This document shows positions 16,322 through 30,990 of a stretch of DNA of 64,000 bases, in pieces (the first letter of the stretch is position 1; the number at the start of each line of letters is the position of its first letter). The DNA comes from Amoebidium appalachense (taxonomy: Eukaryota > Ichthyosporea), in the NCBI GenBank assembly GCA_963693365.1, contig CAVNZM010000002.1, positions 6,944,001 through 7,008,000 of the forward strand, read 5' to 3'. Under the pieces are notes generated by a model. The model was not told where the DNA came from and did not search any database. It was given only the letters and a program-made list of their open reading frames with translations. The translations under genes were made by a program, and so were the position numbers.

Positions 16322-17461
16322 CGCGCGCACTCACGCACATGCACACACACCAGGCACCCACTTTGATGACAGCTCATCCCGTGCCTTCTGCAGTGCGGCC
16401 TTAGCAGCCTTCATCCTTTCCAGCTCCGGCACAGGCGGTTTGAGAGACCCCATGTCCAATGCATCGCTCATGCGATTTACTGCCTGATAGGGGTTCCAGT
16501 ACATAATTTCAAAATACACACGGACAAAAAAGCAGGAAGGTTAGGGGTTGGAGAGTGTTCTTCACATGTGTGGATGTGTTTTTGGGTGCGGTTGTTTGCG
16601 TGGGGTTGGAGGGAAGAGGGGCATGGGGTGGAGCATATGCATATGTTGTGGACAGTAGTGTGGCGAGCTGGAAAACTACGAGTGTTGACCCTGTACGTAA
16701 ATAGGAGTTTTGGGGGGGGGAGGGGGGTGGAGGGAGGGGGTGCGTGAAATGCCTGGTAGAGGAAGCGGGGAATGGTTGGGGGAGGGGAAAAGGGGGGGGG
16801 GGGTGGGGTGGGGAGGTTAGATGCATTAAAAAGCACGAAGTACATCGCATGGCGGACGCTGCAGATTTTGGTACACACCGACAGCGAGAATGCATCTCGC
16901 GCGGTTGGGGACGGGGAGGGAGGAGGAGGAGGGGGGAGGGGGGAGGGGGGGGGGGGGGGGGGGAGGAGAGCAGGGGATTGAATGCGCCAAAAAGTACGAA
17001 GTACGCATAAACAAACGGACAACACGATGTAGAGTGCAAACCACACGGGGCAGGGGGAAAGGGGGAGGCGGAGGGATGTGTGCCCATTCGGTAACCGCCT
17101 TCTCTTGTTTACGTTTTATGGGACTTCTACGAAAGTTTCTGATAACAGACACGGAACGTCACTGTTGCATGTTCCCGGCATGCTGGCTGGATACATTGGT
17201 TTTATTAATCATAAGAGAACCGTGGTCTATATGAGGATATTTTCATGGCTTCCATGTGTCTTGCAAACAAAAACATATTTATTATGCACACAGTGAGTTT
17301 CCTGCCATGAGCTCGTGTAAACAGTGAATCGAGTTATCATGCACACAGTGAGTTTCTTGTCATGCGAACAGTGATTAAAGAGGCAACATAGAGAGATTCT
17401 CACCATCTTTCTCTGTCGGAGGGTCAGCATGCCCCGTGAGGACATGGTGTCGGTGGCATCC
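9171..17461 (-). CDS. Coiled-coil protein with Pro/Ala-rich repetitive C terminus, 5' end missing
   Basis: Eight exons in coding order: 17404-17461, 16362-16483, 15657-15816, 15115-15180, 14275-14453, 13388-13502, 10650-10872 and 9171-10231. All seven junctions keep phase, giving about 660 residues to a TGA stop. Exons 2-6 encode a charged alpha-helical region, e.g. [20 protein letters not shown] and [19 protein letters not shown], typical of long coiled coil. Exon 7 is polar ([18 protein letters not shown]). The last exon carries about ten imperfect units of the form TQSKPxLAPAP, then a conserved-looking tail ([29 protein letters not shown]). The extreme tail is Lys/Pro-rich. No catalytic domain is visible; the N-terminal part was not found upstream of 17461. 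The layout is compatible with a cytoskeletal or membrane-trafficking scaffold or the tail of a STE20-type kinase, but I do not recognise the family. Several acceptors sit directly after (CA)n arrays. Confidence 0.85.
10336..10410. repeat. (CT)n array
   Basis: About 37 uninterrupted CT units in the last intron of the coiled-coil gene. Confidence 0.95.
11395..12008. repeat. C run and two (GT)n arrays
   Basis: C-rich block 11396-11440, (GT)n at 11666-11721 and again at 11949-12008, with unique sequence between. Lies in a large intron of the coiled-coil gene, together with a further (GT)n at 12748-12790. Confidence 0.93.
14464..14684. repeat. Tandem (GT)n-(G)n compound, five repeats
   Basis: Five successive blocks of (GT)n followed by a G run, joined by GAGTGTG, between exons at 14275-14453 and 15115. 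The compound block itself is duplicated, unlike a plain microsatellite. Confidence 0.9.
16257..16325. repeat. (GCAC)n/(AC)n array
   Basis: About eight GCAC units, then (AC)n and (CG)n. A related inverse (GTGC)n lies at 18360-18450 and another (GCAC)n at 63678-63758. Confidence 0.92.
16817..17052 (-). repeat. Two diverged 3' ends of the poly-C element (copies H and I)
   Basis: 16817-16870 and 16978-17042, read on the minus strand, match the end of the element (GTACTTCGTGCTTTTTAATG; GTACTTTTTGGCGCATTCAA). Each adjoins a C-rich block. Both lie in sense in an intron of the minus-strand coiled-coil gene and are more decayed than copies A-G. Confidence 0.6.
17262..17370. repeat. Diverged tandem pair CATGCACACAGTGAGTTTC
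   Basis: TTATGCACACAGTGAGTTTC and ATCATGCACACAGTGAGTTT occur about 55 bp apart with similar flanks (CTGCCATG / CTTGTCATG, AACAGTGA). Lies in the intron downstream of exon 17404-17461 on the plus-strand left side. Confidence 0.5.
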
Positions 17462-18400
17462 CTGCACCACCACGTGTGATTAGAGAACACGTGCTAAATT
17501 CAATCACGTGCAAGCACATGAAAGGGCAGGATTGAGTGATGACTCTTATGATGCGAAAGGAAGAATGCACGTTAGTGGTAATTTTTCGTGTTCTGATGGT
17601 CATGTTTGTAATGATCCATACACTTACAAGTGTGCATTGTGTATTGCGTGATGCGCATGCTGTGTGTGTGGCGGTAAGTGTGTGTGTCTTGTCGTTACAG
17701 TTGCAAATGTGCTAGCATTAGCCTTAATGTTAGCCATAACACGCGTGTCCGCGTGTGTGTCTCGAGAGTCTGAACTCTTGTGTGCATGTTGTTTGTTTTC
17801 CCTGCTTGTGTGTGCATGTTGTCTGTTTGTATCAACTGGTTATCATAACTGGTTATCATAGTAAATTGCGTGCATGACAGTGGATGATCCCCCCCCCTCT
17901 CCCCCTCCTTTGTGTGGGCATGTGGTCAAATCATTATTAACCTGCTTTTGTGCATGTGCTTGGTTTGTTGTGGTTGCGTTCATGTGAATGTGCCACAATC
18001 TCGCACAACTTGTGTCATTATCACCCCGGATTTGAGGGCTGTGTGCATGCTTACGTGCCTGCGTGTACAGTCGGTATGTGTGTGGGTGTTTTTGTATGGC
18101 GTGCCTTTGAGGTTGCATGTTCGTTCAGTGTAGGTGAACGCACTGCGCCCATTGTGTTGTACATGTACATTGTGTGGGTGTGTGAGCAACGTCTTGCGGC
18201 TGTGTGCGTGCGTTCGTGTGTGCATGCATCTGGGTGTGTGTGTATGTTTGTGTGCGCGTGTGCGCGGTGTTCTTGTGTGCGTGCGTGTGTTTGTGCGTGT
18301 GCGTGAATTGTGTGTGTGTGTGTGTGCGTGCGTGTGTGGGTATTTGTGTGCGTGTGCGTGCGTTCGTTCGTGCGTGCGTGCGTGCGTGCGTGCGTGTGTG

Positions 18401-18439
<39 letters not shown>

Positions 18440-18443
18440 ATGC

Positions 18444-18497
<54 letters not shown>

Positions 18498-19728
18498 TCC
18501 TGTGTGAGAGCGTGTTCAACGAGCTGTCCACAGAGGCAACAACTCTGTGTAGATTATAAACCATTTTTAAACCCTCTTATTTTAGTTTAGAAATACATTG
18601 TTATATCGAGGAAGGGGTAAATGTCGGGTGGTTTTGTAATAAATGTTTTTGAGTTTCTTTGAGGGTCACCAACCGTTCAGGGGCCCCGTGCATTGTGTGT
18701 CTTCGCTGTATGCCCATTTTGCTGTCTAAAAATGACAGTGAAATCTGTATTGAATTTAGTAAGCTTTCCTGTTCATGCAAGATTTTCCTTTTGAAGAGTC
18801 ATATAATAAAGTTATGAATCTTTCAACTTGAGTCTGATCAGAGCCAAGCCTCTCTGGTGCGGCCATCGTGTCGTTACCACCTTCCCCATGTCTTGGACGG
18901 CAAAACAAAACAGAAGGAGGACGTGTTGGATTGGTTTAGGTTTTGTGCATAAATTCACATTCACTTGTGGCTAATTAGTCATCAAGAATACCGCTTTTCA
19001 TTAGAAATAGATCATGCATTTGAAAAGGGTTTTGCTGAAAATTGTGCCGTGAAGTAATGCGATTGGATAAATTTCAAACTTTTGCCAATCATAAAGAAAA
19101 GCATTCCAATGAGCATTTGGCCTAAAATTATGCATGACTATAAACCAATATACTACCTATCTACTCTGACAAAGAGTGAATGTAGTGCGCCGTTCACAAA
19201 TAATATTTATCTATTGGAGACAAACTATCACCGGCTCCTGCCTGAGGTTGCACAAGTACTGTGTACACACTGTGTGACTGTCTTGAACACTTCAGTAATG
19301 TCAACCCTTCCGGCGAACTTCCATGCCAAGACAATAATAAGCATCATACCAATGTACTAGAATCATACACTAATAATAAATGGCTGTAGATTTTATTTTA
19401 CTAGAGCATTAGCAGAGTAAGTTAAGTTCTACGGGCTAAATGGCGTAAATGGTATCTGCTCGCGACTGAGTCAGCCGTACTCCAGAACACTTCGAAAATC
19501 TGAGTTTCTTCTGACTTTTTGCCAGGTGCCGGCCCACTGGCGGGCCGCCCAGAGGAGGAGACCCCTGGGCCCTCAGCCGAGTCCGCACATGCACGCACGT
19601 ACACACACGCACACACGTGCACACACACGCCGTACAACAGCTCATATTATGATATTGAGCGCCCCAGGGGACCCGACAGATGCGCTCGACATCTTTCTCC
19701 CTCCCTCCCTCTCTCTCTACTGTAGATC

Positions 19729-21140
<1,412 letters not shown>

Positions 21141-21656
21141 CTGATGCTCCTTTCTCTTCTCTTTCTCCAACTCCAAACGGGCATACAAAAATATAAGAGC
21201 CACTAGTGGTGTATGGCACTGGTAGGTTACTAATAGTGTACAAGTCGAATTGACTACTCACCCCGTGACGTGCACTGCCATTATTATTATCTTTCATACA
21301 GCTGCACCAGGTTCCCACAGTGAGGATTGCAAAAATGTGTTATGGCGCACGGCTAGACTCTAGAACTTTAGGCAACAATCATGATACAAAAATGGACTTT
21401 TTTCTGGGCTGCTGTTGTTGTGGCGGTGGGTGCACTAAGTCTTGTTCGTGAGGGGGAAATGGAAGGTGAATGAAGGTGGAAAGAGTCCGAATGAAATATT
21501 ACTGGCGATCAAACGGTTGCCAAGTACGGGGGACTGATAGTCGGTATCAGCAACAACCTTGTGCATGCACCGGGGCCACGTGTTTGTATTTGTGCGTTGT
21601 GAAACTGTCTAGATCCATGTTTTATTTGTGTGTGTGTGCGTGCATGGTGTGTGCAC

Positions 21657-21774
<118 letters not shown>

Positions 21775-22135
21775 ACGGTGTGTTTTTGTGCGTGAGAGTC
21801 TCCAAAACTCGAATTTGTTCATGGTGCGTACTCGTGCAAGTTGTTTTTTGTGTGTGTAAGTCTCAAGCCACATTTCATATATGAGTACAGAAGTAACGGG
21901 AAGGCTTGCCGTAATGACTCAGCAGGAATATAGTGGTCCGAATATATGGCACTGGATGAATTCGAACCATAGATGGATAAATTTAAAAAGGTGAGAAAGA
22001 CTTAAGTTATAGTAGTCCGGGAGTGTTAAATGCGTTTCTGCCTATGGCTGCTATGGTGCCGGCGCCAAACAATTCAATAACCCGTAACACGGGCACATCA
22101 GAGATTTGTTAAGTCATGCTGATCACGTCCGAACA

Positions 22136-22166
<31 letters not shown>

Positions 22167-23268
22167 CGGCACGCACGTGTCCACGCCGCGCGCGACACTA
22201 GTACTGTGCACATACCCGTAGCCCACTCCATGGCACACCCAACCACACACGCAAGAGGATAATTTTACTTGAAAAGTAGATGACATTGTGCTCGACCCCC
22301 AGTCTCTCTTCATCCCCCATTCCGTTGTCTTTGAAATCCAAAGAGGCCCTGGGGAAACATTGATAATGGAGAATTCGAAGAGCCTGTTAACAGATTGTTG
22401 TTGTAAGCCTCATAATGATTTAAAGGTCCGAAAAAGCCTAAAAACATAAATTTACTGACAGCGAAATTTAAATAGGACACCCTCGAACTCATACAGTGAT
22501 AGGCCTATGCAGCTCTCATCAATGGTGTGGGGGTGGGGGTGAAGTGGGATTGGGGGGTTGGGGAGGGGGAAGAGGGGGGGGGGGGGGGGGGGGGGGGGGG
22601 GAGGCAGGGTGGGTACCCATCGTGTCATGTGCACACTCACCCGTGCTACAGTAGGCGCCAACATTTATCACACCTTGGCTCTTGGCAGTAATTACATACC
22701 CACACGGGCATGGACACAAACATAAACGTAGTAGTATGAGCTTTGGGCTTGTGACGTTCGTTTCCATATAGTATTGAGATACAAGTATGCTACTATTGCA
22801 ATAAATATATCCGTAAGGAGTTCTCGGGTCTGGCAATCGAGAAAATCAATTAAATTATTATTCCGTTGTAACACGTGTTCTGTACGGAGTCGAGATATAC
22901 TTCTATCTCGGCTATCTACTCGGTCATTGCTGTCGGAAAATAAAGTCCATAATAATAAAATAGAAAAAAGACCATGCACGTTCGAAAAAACCAAAAAACC
23001 AAAAAAAAAAAACAAACAAACAAAAAAAAAAAAAAAAAAATGAAAATACTGTGGCAAATGCACATGCTTGAAATTAAATTAAGCATAGAACCACGATGTT
23101 TGAATTCCCCTAGGGCCTGCATGTTAGCTCTATGAATGAAGCAAAGAAGAGTTTTGTGTTTTCCCCTATTAGGTATCGTAGTTGCTCCTTTCACCGAATT
23201 CGAAGCCGTTGTGACGGATGCACTATTCCTGCCTAATCAATTTTGGATCGCAATCGCAAGTGATCGCG

Positions 23269-23352
23269 ATGGGAAACAGCCAAGCCAAAGCCAAGAGTTC
23301 GCGCGCGAGCCTCCTCGCCTTCGGCAGAAGCTCGAAACGCCCTTGTTCATGA
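23269..23352 (+). other. Candidate start exon with N-myristoylation-like MGNS
   Basis: The frame MGNSQAKAKSSRASLLAFG begins with Met-Gly-Asn-Ser and a Ser/Lys/Arg-rich stretch, the pattern of an N-myristoylated N terminus. It runs 27 codons to TGA. No clear splice donor is visible; GTTCAT near the end is weak. It could start the plus-strand gene at 24.8-33.8 kb, but nothing links them directly. Confidence 0.18.
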
Positions 23353-24442
23353 ACACTTCCACTTTGAGTCGTAGAAGCACACCTTTTTTGTAACTGTAAC
23401 TTGCATATATGAGCTATTAGTATAGAGCTGCGCAAGATCATTGTTGACTGTTCTTTGATCAGAATCGTGCACGCTCCTGAAAGAAACCATCCACAGGAAA
23501 GGGTTCCTCCTCTTTCCTGCTCATTGGCATGGCCTGGTGTCATCGATGCAAAAACACAAGCTTGAGACAAAGCATTCATACGTGGTACCCTAGCAGGACC
23601 ATGTTCGTAGCCTGAGCACTTAACAAAAGCTCTGGAAGTATATCTATATAGCTCTGGAACTTTTTGGGCGATTGTGGTGCTTTAATTACTGCTAGTGCGT
23701 GATTGAGAAGAAAGATGGCTTCAGGCTCCGAAGGACCGACACCCCTGCAGGCATATGCAGATGTTCTTTTGCAAAGGTGTGCATGAACCCCAGTTTTGGC
23801 GTGCATCTAGTTAAGGGGAGGAAAGGGAGTGAAGAAGGGGCGGCGGGGGAGGGATGAAAAAGGGTATGTGTTTGCTTGTGTGTGGGTAGGGTAGGGCTGA
23901 AAGTTGTGTTTTTTTTGTTTTTTTTTGGGAAGGAGGGGGGGGGGGGGGTGGGGAGGGTGGGGGGGGAGGGGGGGAGGGGGTATGGGGCTGGCCGGCGTGG
24001 CGGGGGAAAAGAGGGGGAGGGAGGGGGGGGGGGGGAAGAGGGGGGTTGGGGTGGGGGGTGGGGGGGGGGGGTTGTGGGGGGGGGGGGGGGGGGGGGGGGG
24101 GGGTGGGGGTGAGGGGGGGAGTTAAAAAGGGGCCCACGGGGTTTAGGTGAGGGGTGGGGCCGTCAAGTTCGGAGACATGGGGTTAGGCTTCTAGAATTCG
24201 GTGGCCAATCATAGCCATGCTGGCAAAGTTGTCAGGTTCATGAATCGTGATGTGTTTCATGTATTTTTTGGCCCCGCTGTGGTGTTGACGTGTGCACCTG
24301 CAATTATGCATACGTGCAAGAGCAGGCATTGCATGGGCGTACACGGGGACCCACCTGCCTGTGTGCACATGCAATTCGTGTGTGTTAGGAGGGCTGGTTG
24401 AGGACCTACAAGGGGGGGGGGGAGGGGGGGGGGGGAGGGAGG

Positions 24443-24489
<47 letters not shown>

Positions 24490-24957
24490 AGGGAACGTCG
24501 TCTGTGGTTTACATGTTGTTGGTTTCCTCTTCCCCCCCTTCCCCCTCCCTTTTTTTTGGGTTTCGAGGGACGAAGTCTCAGTTCTGTAATGTTCGTGTAT
24601 GTGTTTGTGTGGGTGTGTGTGCATGTGTGCGTCGCACACCCACGTTTACTGTGAGTGCGCTTTCTGTGCCTGTTTATCCAGGAGCATGTACCTCTGGGTT
24701 TTATAATGCTTAGGTGTGCCCTCTCTCCTTCCCTCTGTGTCCCGCACTCACCCCTCTGTGCGCTTGTGTGTTTCAGGGTACGAGAATGGCAGGTGTACCT
24801 GTCCATGCACGGGAGGAGGGTACTGCAACTAGCAAGTAGGTGCCACCCACACTGCACACACGTACACACACCTCTCTTTTTCGTTCTGTTGCTATGTACT
24901 TACACTCACACCTCTTTTCCCTTTGCTTATGTGCACGGAGAGGGGTGGGGGGGGGGT

Positions 24958-24989
<32 letters not shown>

Positions 24990-25537
24990 CTCTCTTGTTC
25001 TCTGACTGACGCACAACTCTTCCCCCTCCCCCCTTCTTCCCCCCCCCCCCCCCCCCCCTCTCCCCCCGGCCCCCTGCATCCCCTTCTCCGTGTCCCTCTC
25101 CCTCCCCCCTTCCTCCCCCCCTCTCCCCCACCACCTTCCTCTTTACTCTCACTCACTGGTTCACACATATGCTCAGACATTCTCTAACTCACACACCCAC
25201 ACACTCCACTCTCGCTTCCAACCCTCCTCCCCCCCCCCCCCCCTCCCCCCCCCCCGCGCCCCCTCCCCCCCGATTGCACACATGCACAGGCACTGCAATA
25301 CACTCCTATGCTGTCCCGCTTATGACCTTTTTCCCTGTTTTCTTTTCATGACCCCCCCCCCCCCCCCCCCCCCGGGGTTCTTTCCTATTCTAAGAAAAGC
25401 CGAAGAATCTGGAAGAAAGTAAGAAAGAAGTATTCATGCACACTTATCCCCTGCATGTGCTCTCCTCTCCGTGCATTATTGAAACACCACTCCCTTTCCT
25501 CCCCTCCCCCCCCCCCCCCCCCTCCGCGGGGCTAAAA

Positions 25538-25732
25538 GGTCGAAACTCAGATGCAATTGATGACTTGGGCCCTCCCTAAGGATGGGCTCTGCTTATGACG
25601 CATACTGTGCGCATTGCTGATATTGCATACTTGAATGTTTGCCTTTGCATGTGTCCTGCACCATGCTTCTCATCGTGTATGCGTACTTCGTACCGTGTTC
25701 CGCATTCAAACCCCCCCCCCCCCCCCCCCCCC
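25538..25732 (+). repeat. SINE-like poly-C element, subtype 2, copy E
   Basis: GGTCGAAACTCAGATGC start, shared GGATGGGCTCTGCTTATGA core, then a subtype-specific stretch (GCATACTTGAATGTTTGCC) and the common end CGCATTCAAA plus a C run. Differs from subtype 1 mainly in the middle. Lies between candidate exons of the plus-strand gene, in sense. Confidence 0.75.
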
Positions 25733-26065
25733 TACCTCTCTACCTCCCTCCCGTGCCTTCCCCTCTTTCCCATCTACCTCTCCCTCCTCCTACCTTCTCC
25801 CCCTCATTCTCACTCTCACTCTCAATTTCACTTCTCTACTGCACTCCCTCCTTCCCCTTCCTTACCCGGTTAAGGCTCTCTTTGTCCCAACAAGCAACCT
25901 TGCCTTCACCCACGAAATTAGGCCACCTCGTTTCTTAATTTGGTTGTCCTGTAGTCGATGGAGGGGGGAGGGAGGGGGGGGGGGGTTGAAGGGAGGAGGG
26001 CGGGAGGGAGGGGGGTTGGTTGATTCAATTTTCTAGAGAATGTTTATGGACGTGCGCCCAATGTA

Positions 26066-26096
<31 letters not shown>

Positions 26097-26194
26097 TGGG
26101 TTGGGGGGGGGGGGGGGGAGGGGAAGGTGTCATCTATATTTCAGATGGCTGCGTGTTTGTTATGGTGGTGGCGGGTAGGTGGGAAAACAAGGTT

Positions 26195-26248
<54 letters not shown>

Positions 26249-26305
26249 TGGTGGTGGTGGTGGTGGAGGTGGTGGTGGTGGTGGTGGTGGTGGTGGTGGT
26301 GGGGT

Positions 26306-26341
<36 letters not shown>

Positions 26342-26692
26342 ATATTCTGCAAGGGTGTGTGCTGATTAAAGGGACCCTGGAATCTGTTGAAGCTGACCCT
26401 GTGCCTCCTTCCTCTCTCTCTCTCTCTCTCCCCCCCCCCCTCCCCCCTCCCCCCCACTTCCTTCTTGCAGGGTGGGTGCCCATGGAGACGTGCTGGGGGC
26501 AGCCGAGGGTTGGAGTGTTGCCATGCGGCACACATGTATCTCTACTGGCTTTTTGACGGGGAGAGGGGGAAGGGGGGGGTGGTGGGGAGGATGGGGGGGG
26601 ATGCATATTTAGTTTTGATTCTCTTCTTTAGTGTGATATGCATGCCTGTGTGTGTATGAGTATGTGTGTGTGTGTACGTGTGTTTTTTTTTT

Positions 26693-26733
<41 letters not shown>

Positions 26734-27214
26734 CTTCTTTTCTCTTTTTTTTCCTGGGGGGGGGGGGGGGGATTATGGGAGAAGGGCCTGTGGAGAGGTT
26801 AAAAATAGACTCGAGTAATGGTTGCCGGGGGAAGAGGGGAGAGGGGGCGGGGTGGGGGGGGGGGGGGGGTGGGGGGGGGGAATAAGAATGACAGCAATGA
26901 CAGCGGTAACAGGGGAGAGAGTGGTAAAAAACGAAGGCTTCCCCCTCAACCCCCCCTCTGTGTGTGCTGTACATGTAGTAAAGGAAATGGGTGCCAATAA
27001 ATTGGCTGTTTTGCTGTGCGGTTTTGTTATGGTTTTTTTTTTCCCCGGTGTGTGTGTGTGTGCAGGCGCGCTTGTGGTCCGCGAGGTTGTGGTGAATCTG
27101 ATTGTTATGCATGTGTATGTGTGTGTTGAGGGAGGAGGGTGAAGGGGGACGGACGGGGGGATAAGGGAAGGAAGAGGGGAGGGGGGGGTGGGGGGATTGG
27201 GGGAGAAAGAGAGA

Positions 27215-27221
27215 GAGATAG

Positions 27222-27276
<55 letters not shown>

Positions 27277-27304
27277 CGTGTGTGTATGTGTGTTTTTTTT
27301 TTTT

Positions 27305-27347
<43 letters not shown>
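27215..27347. repeat. (GATA)n, (GA)n, T run and G run
   Basis: Six GATA units, (GA)n, a short GT stretch, then 21 T and 32 G. A C-rich complement would be read on the other strand. Confidence 0.93.
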
Positions 27348-27348
<1 letters not shown>

Positions 27349-27550
27349 CTAATTCATGTAACATTCGGTAGTCTTAACAGGTTCATTTTTGCAGGGAGGA
27401 GGGTATTTCAGGTCTGACGCATAGTGCGCTAAATTTGGCAGCCCTGGCTTGGAAGATGGTCCTGGTGAAAGGTGTGTTATTGCTGGGTGTGTTGTTAGTG
27501 CCAAGCATGTTTTTTTTTTTTTACAGAGGGCTAGGGCAGGGGAGTACGTA

Positions 27551-27551
<1 letters not shown>

Positions 27552-27596
<45 letters not shown>
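27552..27596. repeat. G homopolymer, 45 bp
   Basis: Uninterrupted G run. Other very long ones: 29213-29259 (47 bp) and 41567-41614 (48 bp). Confidence 0.97.
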
Positions 27597-27639
27597 CTAT
27601 AGGCTGCCTAAAATATACCTTTCTACGCTGTTTGTATCG

Positions 27640-28640
27640 GCATATTCTTAATATAGGCTGCTCATATCAATGTATGTATACATACCTATACTTGTATGAG
27701 CATATGGCAGGTGTTACCCAATCAAAATGCAACTATTAACACGCCATTTTTGGCAGGGGGCTAACCACAATAGGCTAGTTTTGTCCCCTTACTGGCTGGC
27801 TTTTTTGGCTGCAGCGCTGCCTGCAGATTTATGTATTATTTCTACAAAACAATATAGTGAAAATTATAAGCTGTCAGGAAATATATAGATAACAGCCCAA
27901 AAAGCGCTCTTGAGGGGTGATAACATCGCTACCAAATCAGCCAGTCCCAAAAACCATGATGCTACGTGTAGGGTATCTCACCCATTCAAGGTACACGCAC
28001 CCGATCTATGCAATATCTCAGTCTCCAGTGGAGATAAGAGTGTACTTTCTTTTTAACGAAGGAACTATACAATCTAAATCTTCAATATAGCGAGTAAAAA
28101 CAGAACTTTTGCGCTAAAATACAAGAAAAAATATGAAAAGCAAATGGGGCCAAGATCTCACGGTCAAGGTACACCTCGATTTTCACAGTCATTGGTTGTA
28201 TATCATATGTTTATCGTTGCCGGATTGTGAATACAGAGCTTCAGACAGCCGGAGTTTGGCACAATGTGATGTCATTAGAAGTTCATATTCATTCCGTTAA
28301 TCTAAAAAGTATTGGTATATATTATTTAATTTGGTAATATAGAAGCGGGTGAATAAAAGATGTTTGTAGATTAGACAAGTTTGGGGAGCTTTTCATGTGC
28401 TGCATTTCAGTGCATGCATAAAATGTACACGAATGTGCCGCCGACTGCTTGGAATGCCGGTTCTGGTAACCAATCGACTTCATGCGTACGTCACGACTGG
28501 ATCTGTCTAGAAACAATCACATCACCAGATCTGTGTACCTTGAATGGGTGTATATCGACATGATATATTGGTTCCTATGTTGCTTATATCAGCACTTACA
28601 TCGGCTAATACGCTGCTGATATCAATATGTGCCACAGGAG
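27640..28640. repeat. AT-rich region with inverted repeats
   Basis: CACCCATTCAAGGTACACG at about 27989 recurs inverted as GTGTACCTTGAATGGGTG at about 28534. GCTGCTCATATCAATGTATG near 27658 is mirrored in part by GCTGATATCAATATGTG near 28613 (direct). Simple repeats are absent. It may be a decayed DNA transposon of about 1 kb lying between exons of the Ser/Pro-rich gene. Confidence 0.4.
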
Positions 28641-28864
28641 GAAGTTTTGACCCACGGTGTTGGCTGTTCCGTCTTTAGATTAATATTGTGCTTACTTGGG
28701 ACCCCCCCCCCCCCCCCCCCCCCCCCCGGGTGCCACCGGGCGGATTCCGATTTTTTTTTTTCTTCTACTAAAACTCCATGTTACTTCGATGTATTTTGGT
28801 AGCTTGTTGCATACTCTTGATGAACTTTGAGGTGGCGGCATGCACTGACTGAGCCTTGGTCCAG

Positions 28865-28998
28865 CCGCGCTGGTTAAGAACACGGCGTTCCACTATCTAC
28901 AGAGTGCCGTGGACACACAGGAGAAGTCAGCACGCCCCCCGCTAGTTTCGGTATGTTTTGGTTTTTTCGGTTTGTTGGAAGGGAGTTTCTTTTGTGTT

Positions 28999-29033
<35 letters not shown>

Positions 29034-29210
29034 GTGTGGGGGTGGGGGTGGGGTGTGTTTGTGGGGGGGAGGGAGGGGTGAGGAGGGGTATATGTGTGTG
29101 GGTGTGCGGCTCGGTGGAGACGGTTTTGTGGAATGAGTGTGTCTTCTTTTCTTGTTCTTTTTTTTTTTTTTCTTTCTTTCTTTCTTTTTTTTTTTTTCTT
29201 TTCTTTTTTT

Positions 29211-29260
<50 letters not shown>

Positions 29261-30009
29261 TTGGATGGGCATACACACATTTGGTGGTTGGCACGTGTGT
29301 TTGGGGAGGGGGGCGGAGGAGGGAGGGGTGGGAGGGGTTGCTTGAGCGTGATGTGAAATAGCTTGTCTTCGGTCCCCATTTTCCTTCAATGTTGCGCCGT
29401 GAATCTCTGAAGCCCCGAGTATTGCCGTTGCATGGCAACACATCCCTTATGAGGCCCTTGTGTGTTTCAGTAATGTTTGGTGATGTTGCTATTTTTAGTA
29501 TTTACAGGTGATGATATGGGCTCATATTTAACCTGCTGTTCTATGTGTGCATCGGTGGTTGGTGTGATGCACAAGCAACAATAGTTTTTCTGAGTACCAT
29601 TCATTCGTACGCGTTAGTTCTATGTATGTCTTTTTTATGAATGTGCGGGTGTGTGTGTGGGTGTGTGGTAGTGTTGCTTTTTAGGAGGTGTGTGCAGTGT
29701 GTGCAGTGTGTGCGCGTGTGCGCGCGTGGGTGTGTACGTATATCTGTGTGTGTGTGCGCACCTGTGTGTGTGCAAGTGTGTGTGTGTGCATGTATGCATG
29801 TATGCGTGTGGGTGTGTATGTGCGCGTGTGCCTGGCGCTCTATGTTGAGAATTCCAGATGCAGTTGGGATTGATACGTTGTCTGTGTGCAGAGGAGACGG
29901 AGTGATGGGACCAGTGTGAGTGATGAGAGCATAGAGCTGGTCGATGTGCCCTCAGGGTCGGCATCACCGGGCAAGGAGGTGTGTGTGTGTGTGTGCGTTG
30001 TGCGTGTGC

Positions 30010-30087
<78 letters not shown>

Positions 30088-30101
30088 GCGTGTGTCTGTC
30101 T

Positions 30102-30154
<53 letters not shown>

Positions 30155-30863
30155 GGGGAGAATGAGTGGGTGGTCCGGTGGCTGTGTGTGTGTTTTTCTT
30201 CTTCGCTTTTTTTTTTGGGTGTGTGTGTGCGTGCGTGCGTGTGTACGCATGCGTGTGTCATTGCGTGGGTATTTGGGGGTGTGTGATTGTGTGTGTGTGT
30301 GTGTTTTGGGGTGGAGGGGAGGTGGAGCGGGGGAGAGGGGGAGGGGGGGGGGGGGGGGGGGGTTGCTGTGGAGGACTGCGTGACGACGTGGCAGATAAAT
30401 TGAATTATCAAGTTGTCTTCGGGAAGATGATGTTTTTTTTTCTTTCCTTTTTTTTTTTGTGGGGGAGGCAGGGGAGGGAGGGGGGGGGGGGGGGCTAGAG
30501 AGAGTGAGAGAGATTGACAGAGGGGCAGGCTGAGGGAAGGAGGGGGGGTATGGGAGAGAAAGAAAGAGAGGGAGGGAGGTTGGGTGAGTGGGAGTTAGAT
30601 ATTGAGGTGCTTGTGTGCGTGTTGGGTAGAGAGAGAGAGAGTAGAAGACCGATAGAGGTTAGAGAATGAGGGAGAGGGTGAGAATGGGTGGAAGGGGCTG
30701 GGGGGGGGAGGAGAGGGGGGGGGGGGGGGGGAGAGGGGAGGGGGAGGGGGAGGGAGAGGGGGGCAGGGAAAAGCGGCAAAGGGAACACAGAAGGAGAGAG
30801 GGGGAGGAGACGGATGGTGGTGTCGATGGATGGGTGGATGGCCGGGTGGGTGGGTGGGTGGTT

Positions 30864-30938
<75 letters not shown>

Positions 30939-30947
30939 TGGGGAGGG

Positions 30948-30990
<43 letters not shown>

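Larger units (their letters stand above)
24777..27464 (+). other. Candidate upstream exons of the Ser/Pro-rich gene
   Basis: Three plus-strand stretches look like exons. 24777-24839: TTTCAG acceptor, frame VREWQVYLSMHGRRVLQLAS, donor GTGCCA or alternatively GTAGGT at 24836. 26471 onward: TTGCAG acceptor, frame VGAHGDVLGAAEGWSVAMR, no clean donor. 27395-27464: TTTGCAG acceptor, frame GISGLTHSALNLAALAWKMV, donor GTGAAA. The first two join in phase; the third and the firm exon at 28865 do not, so at least one exon is missing. No family recognised. Helical, conserved-looking composition sets them apart from the surrounding simple repeats. Confidence 0.35.

Noticed and set aside
25560-25600. TGATGA and CTGA in the dispersed element as a C/D box snoRNA
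   Set aside because: The two motifs are only about 15 bases apart and lack a terminal stem, unlike C/D snoRNAs.
28970-29260. T and G runs as telomere-like repeats
   Set aside because: They are homopolymers joined once, without the short alternating unit of telomeric DNA.
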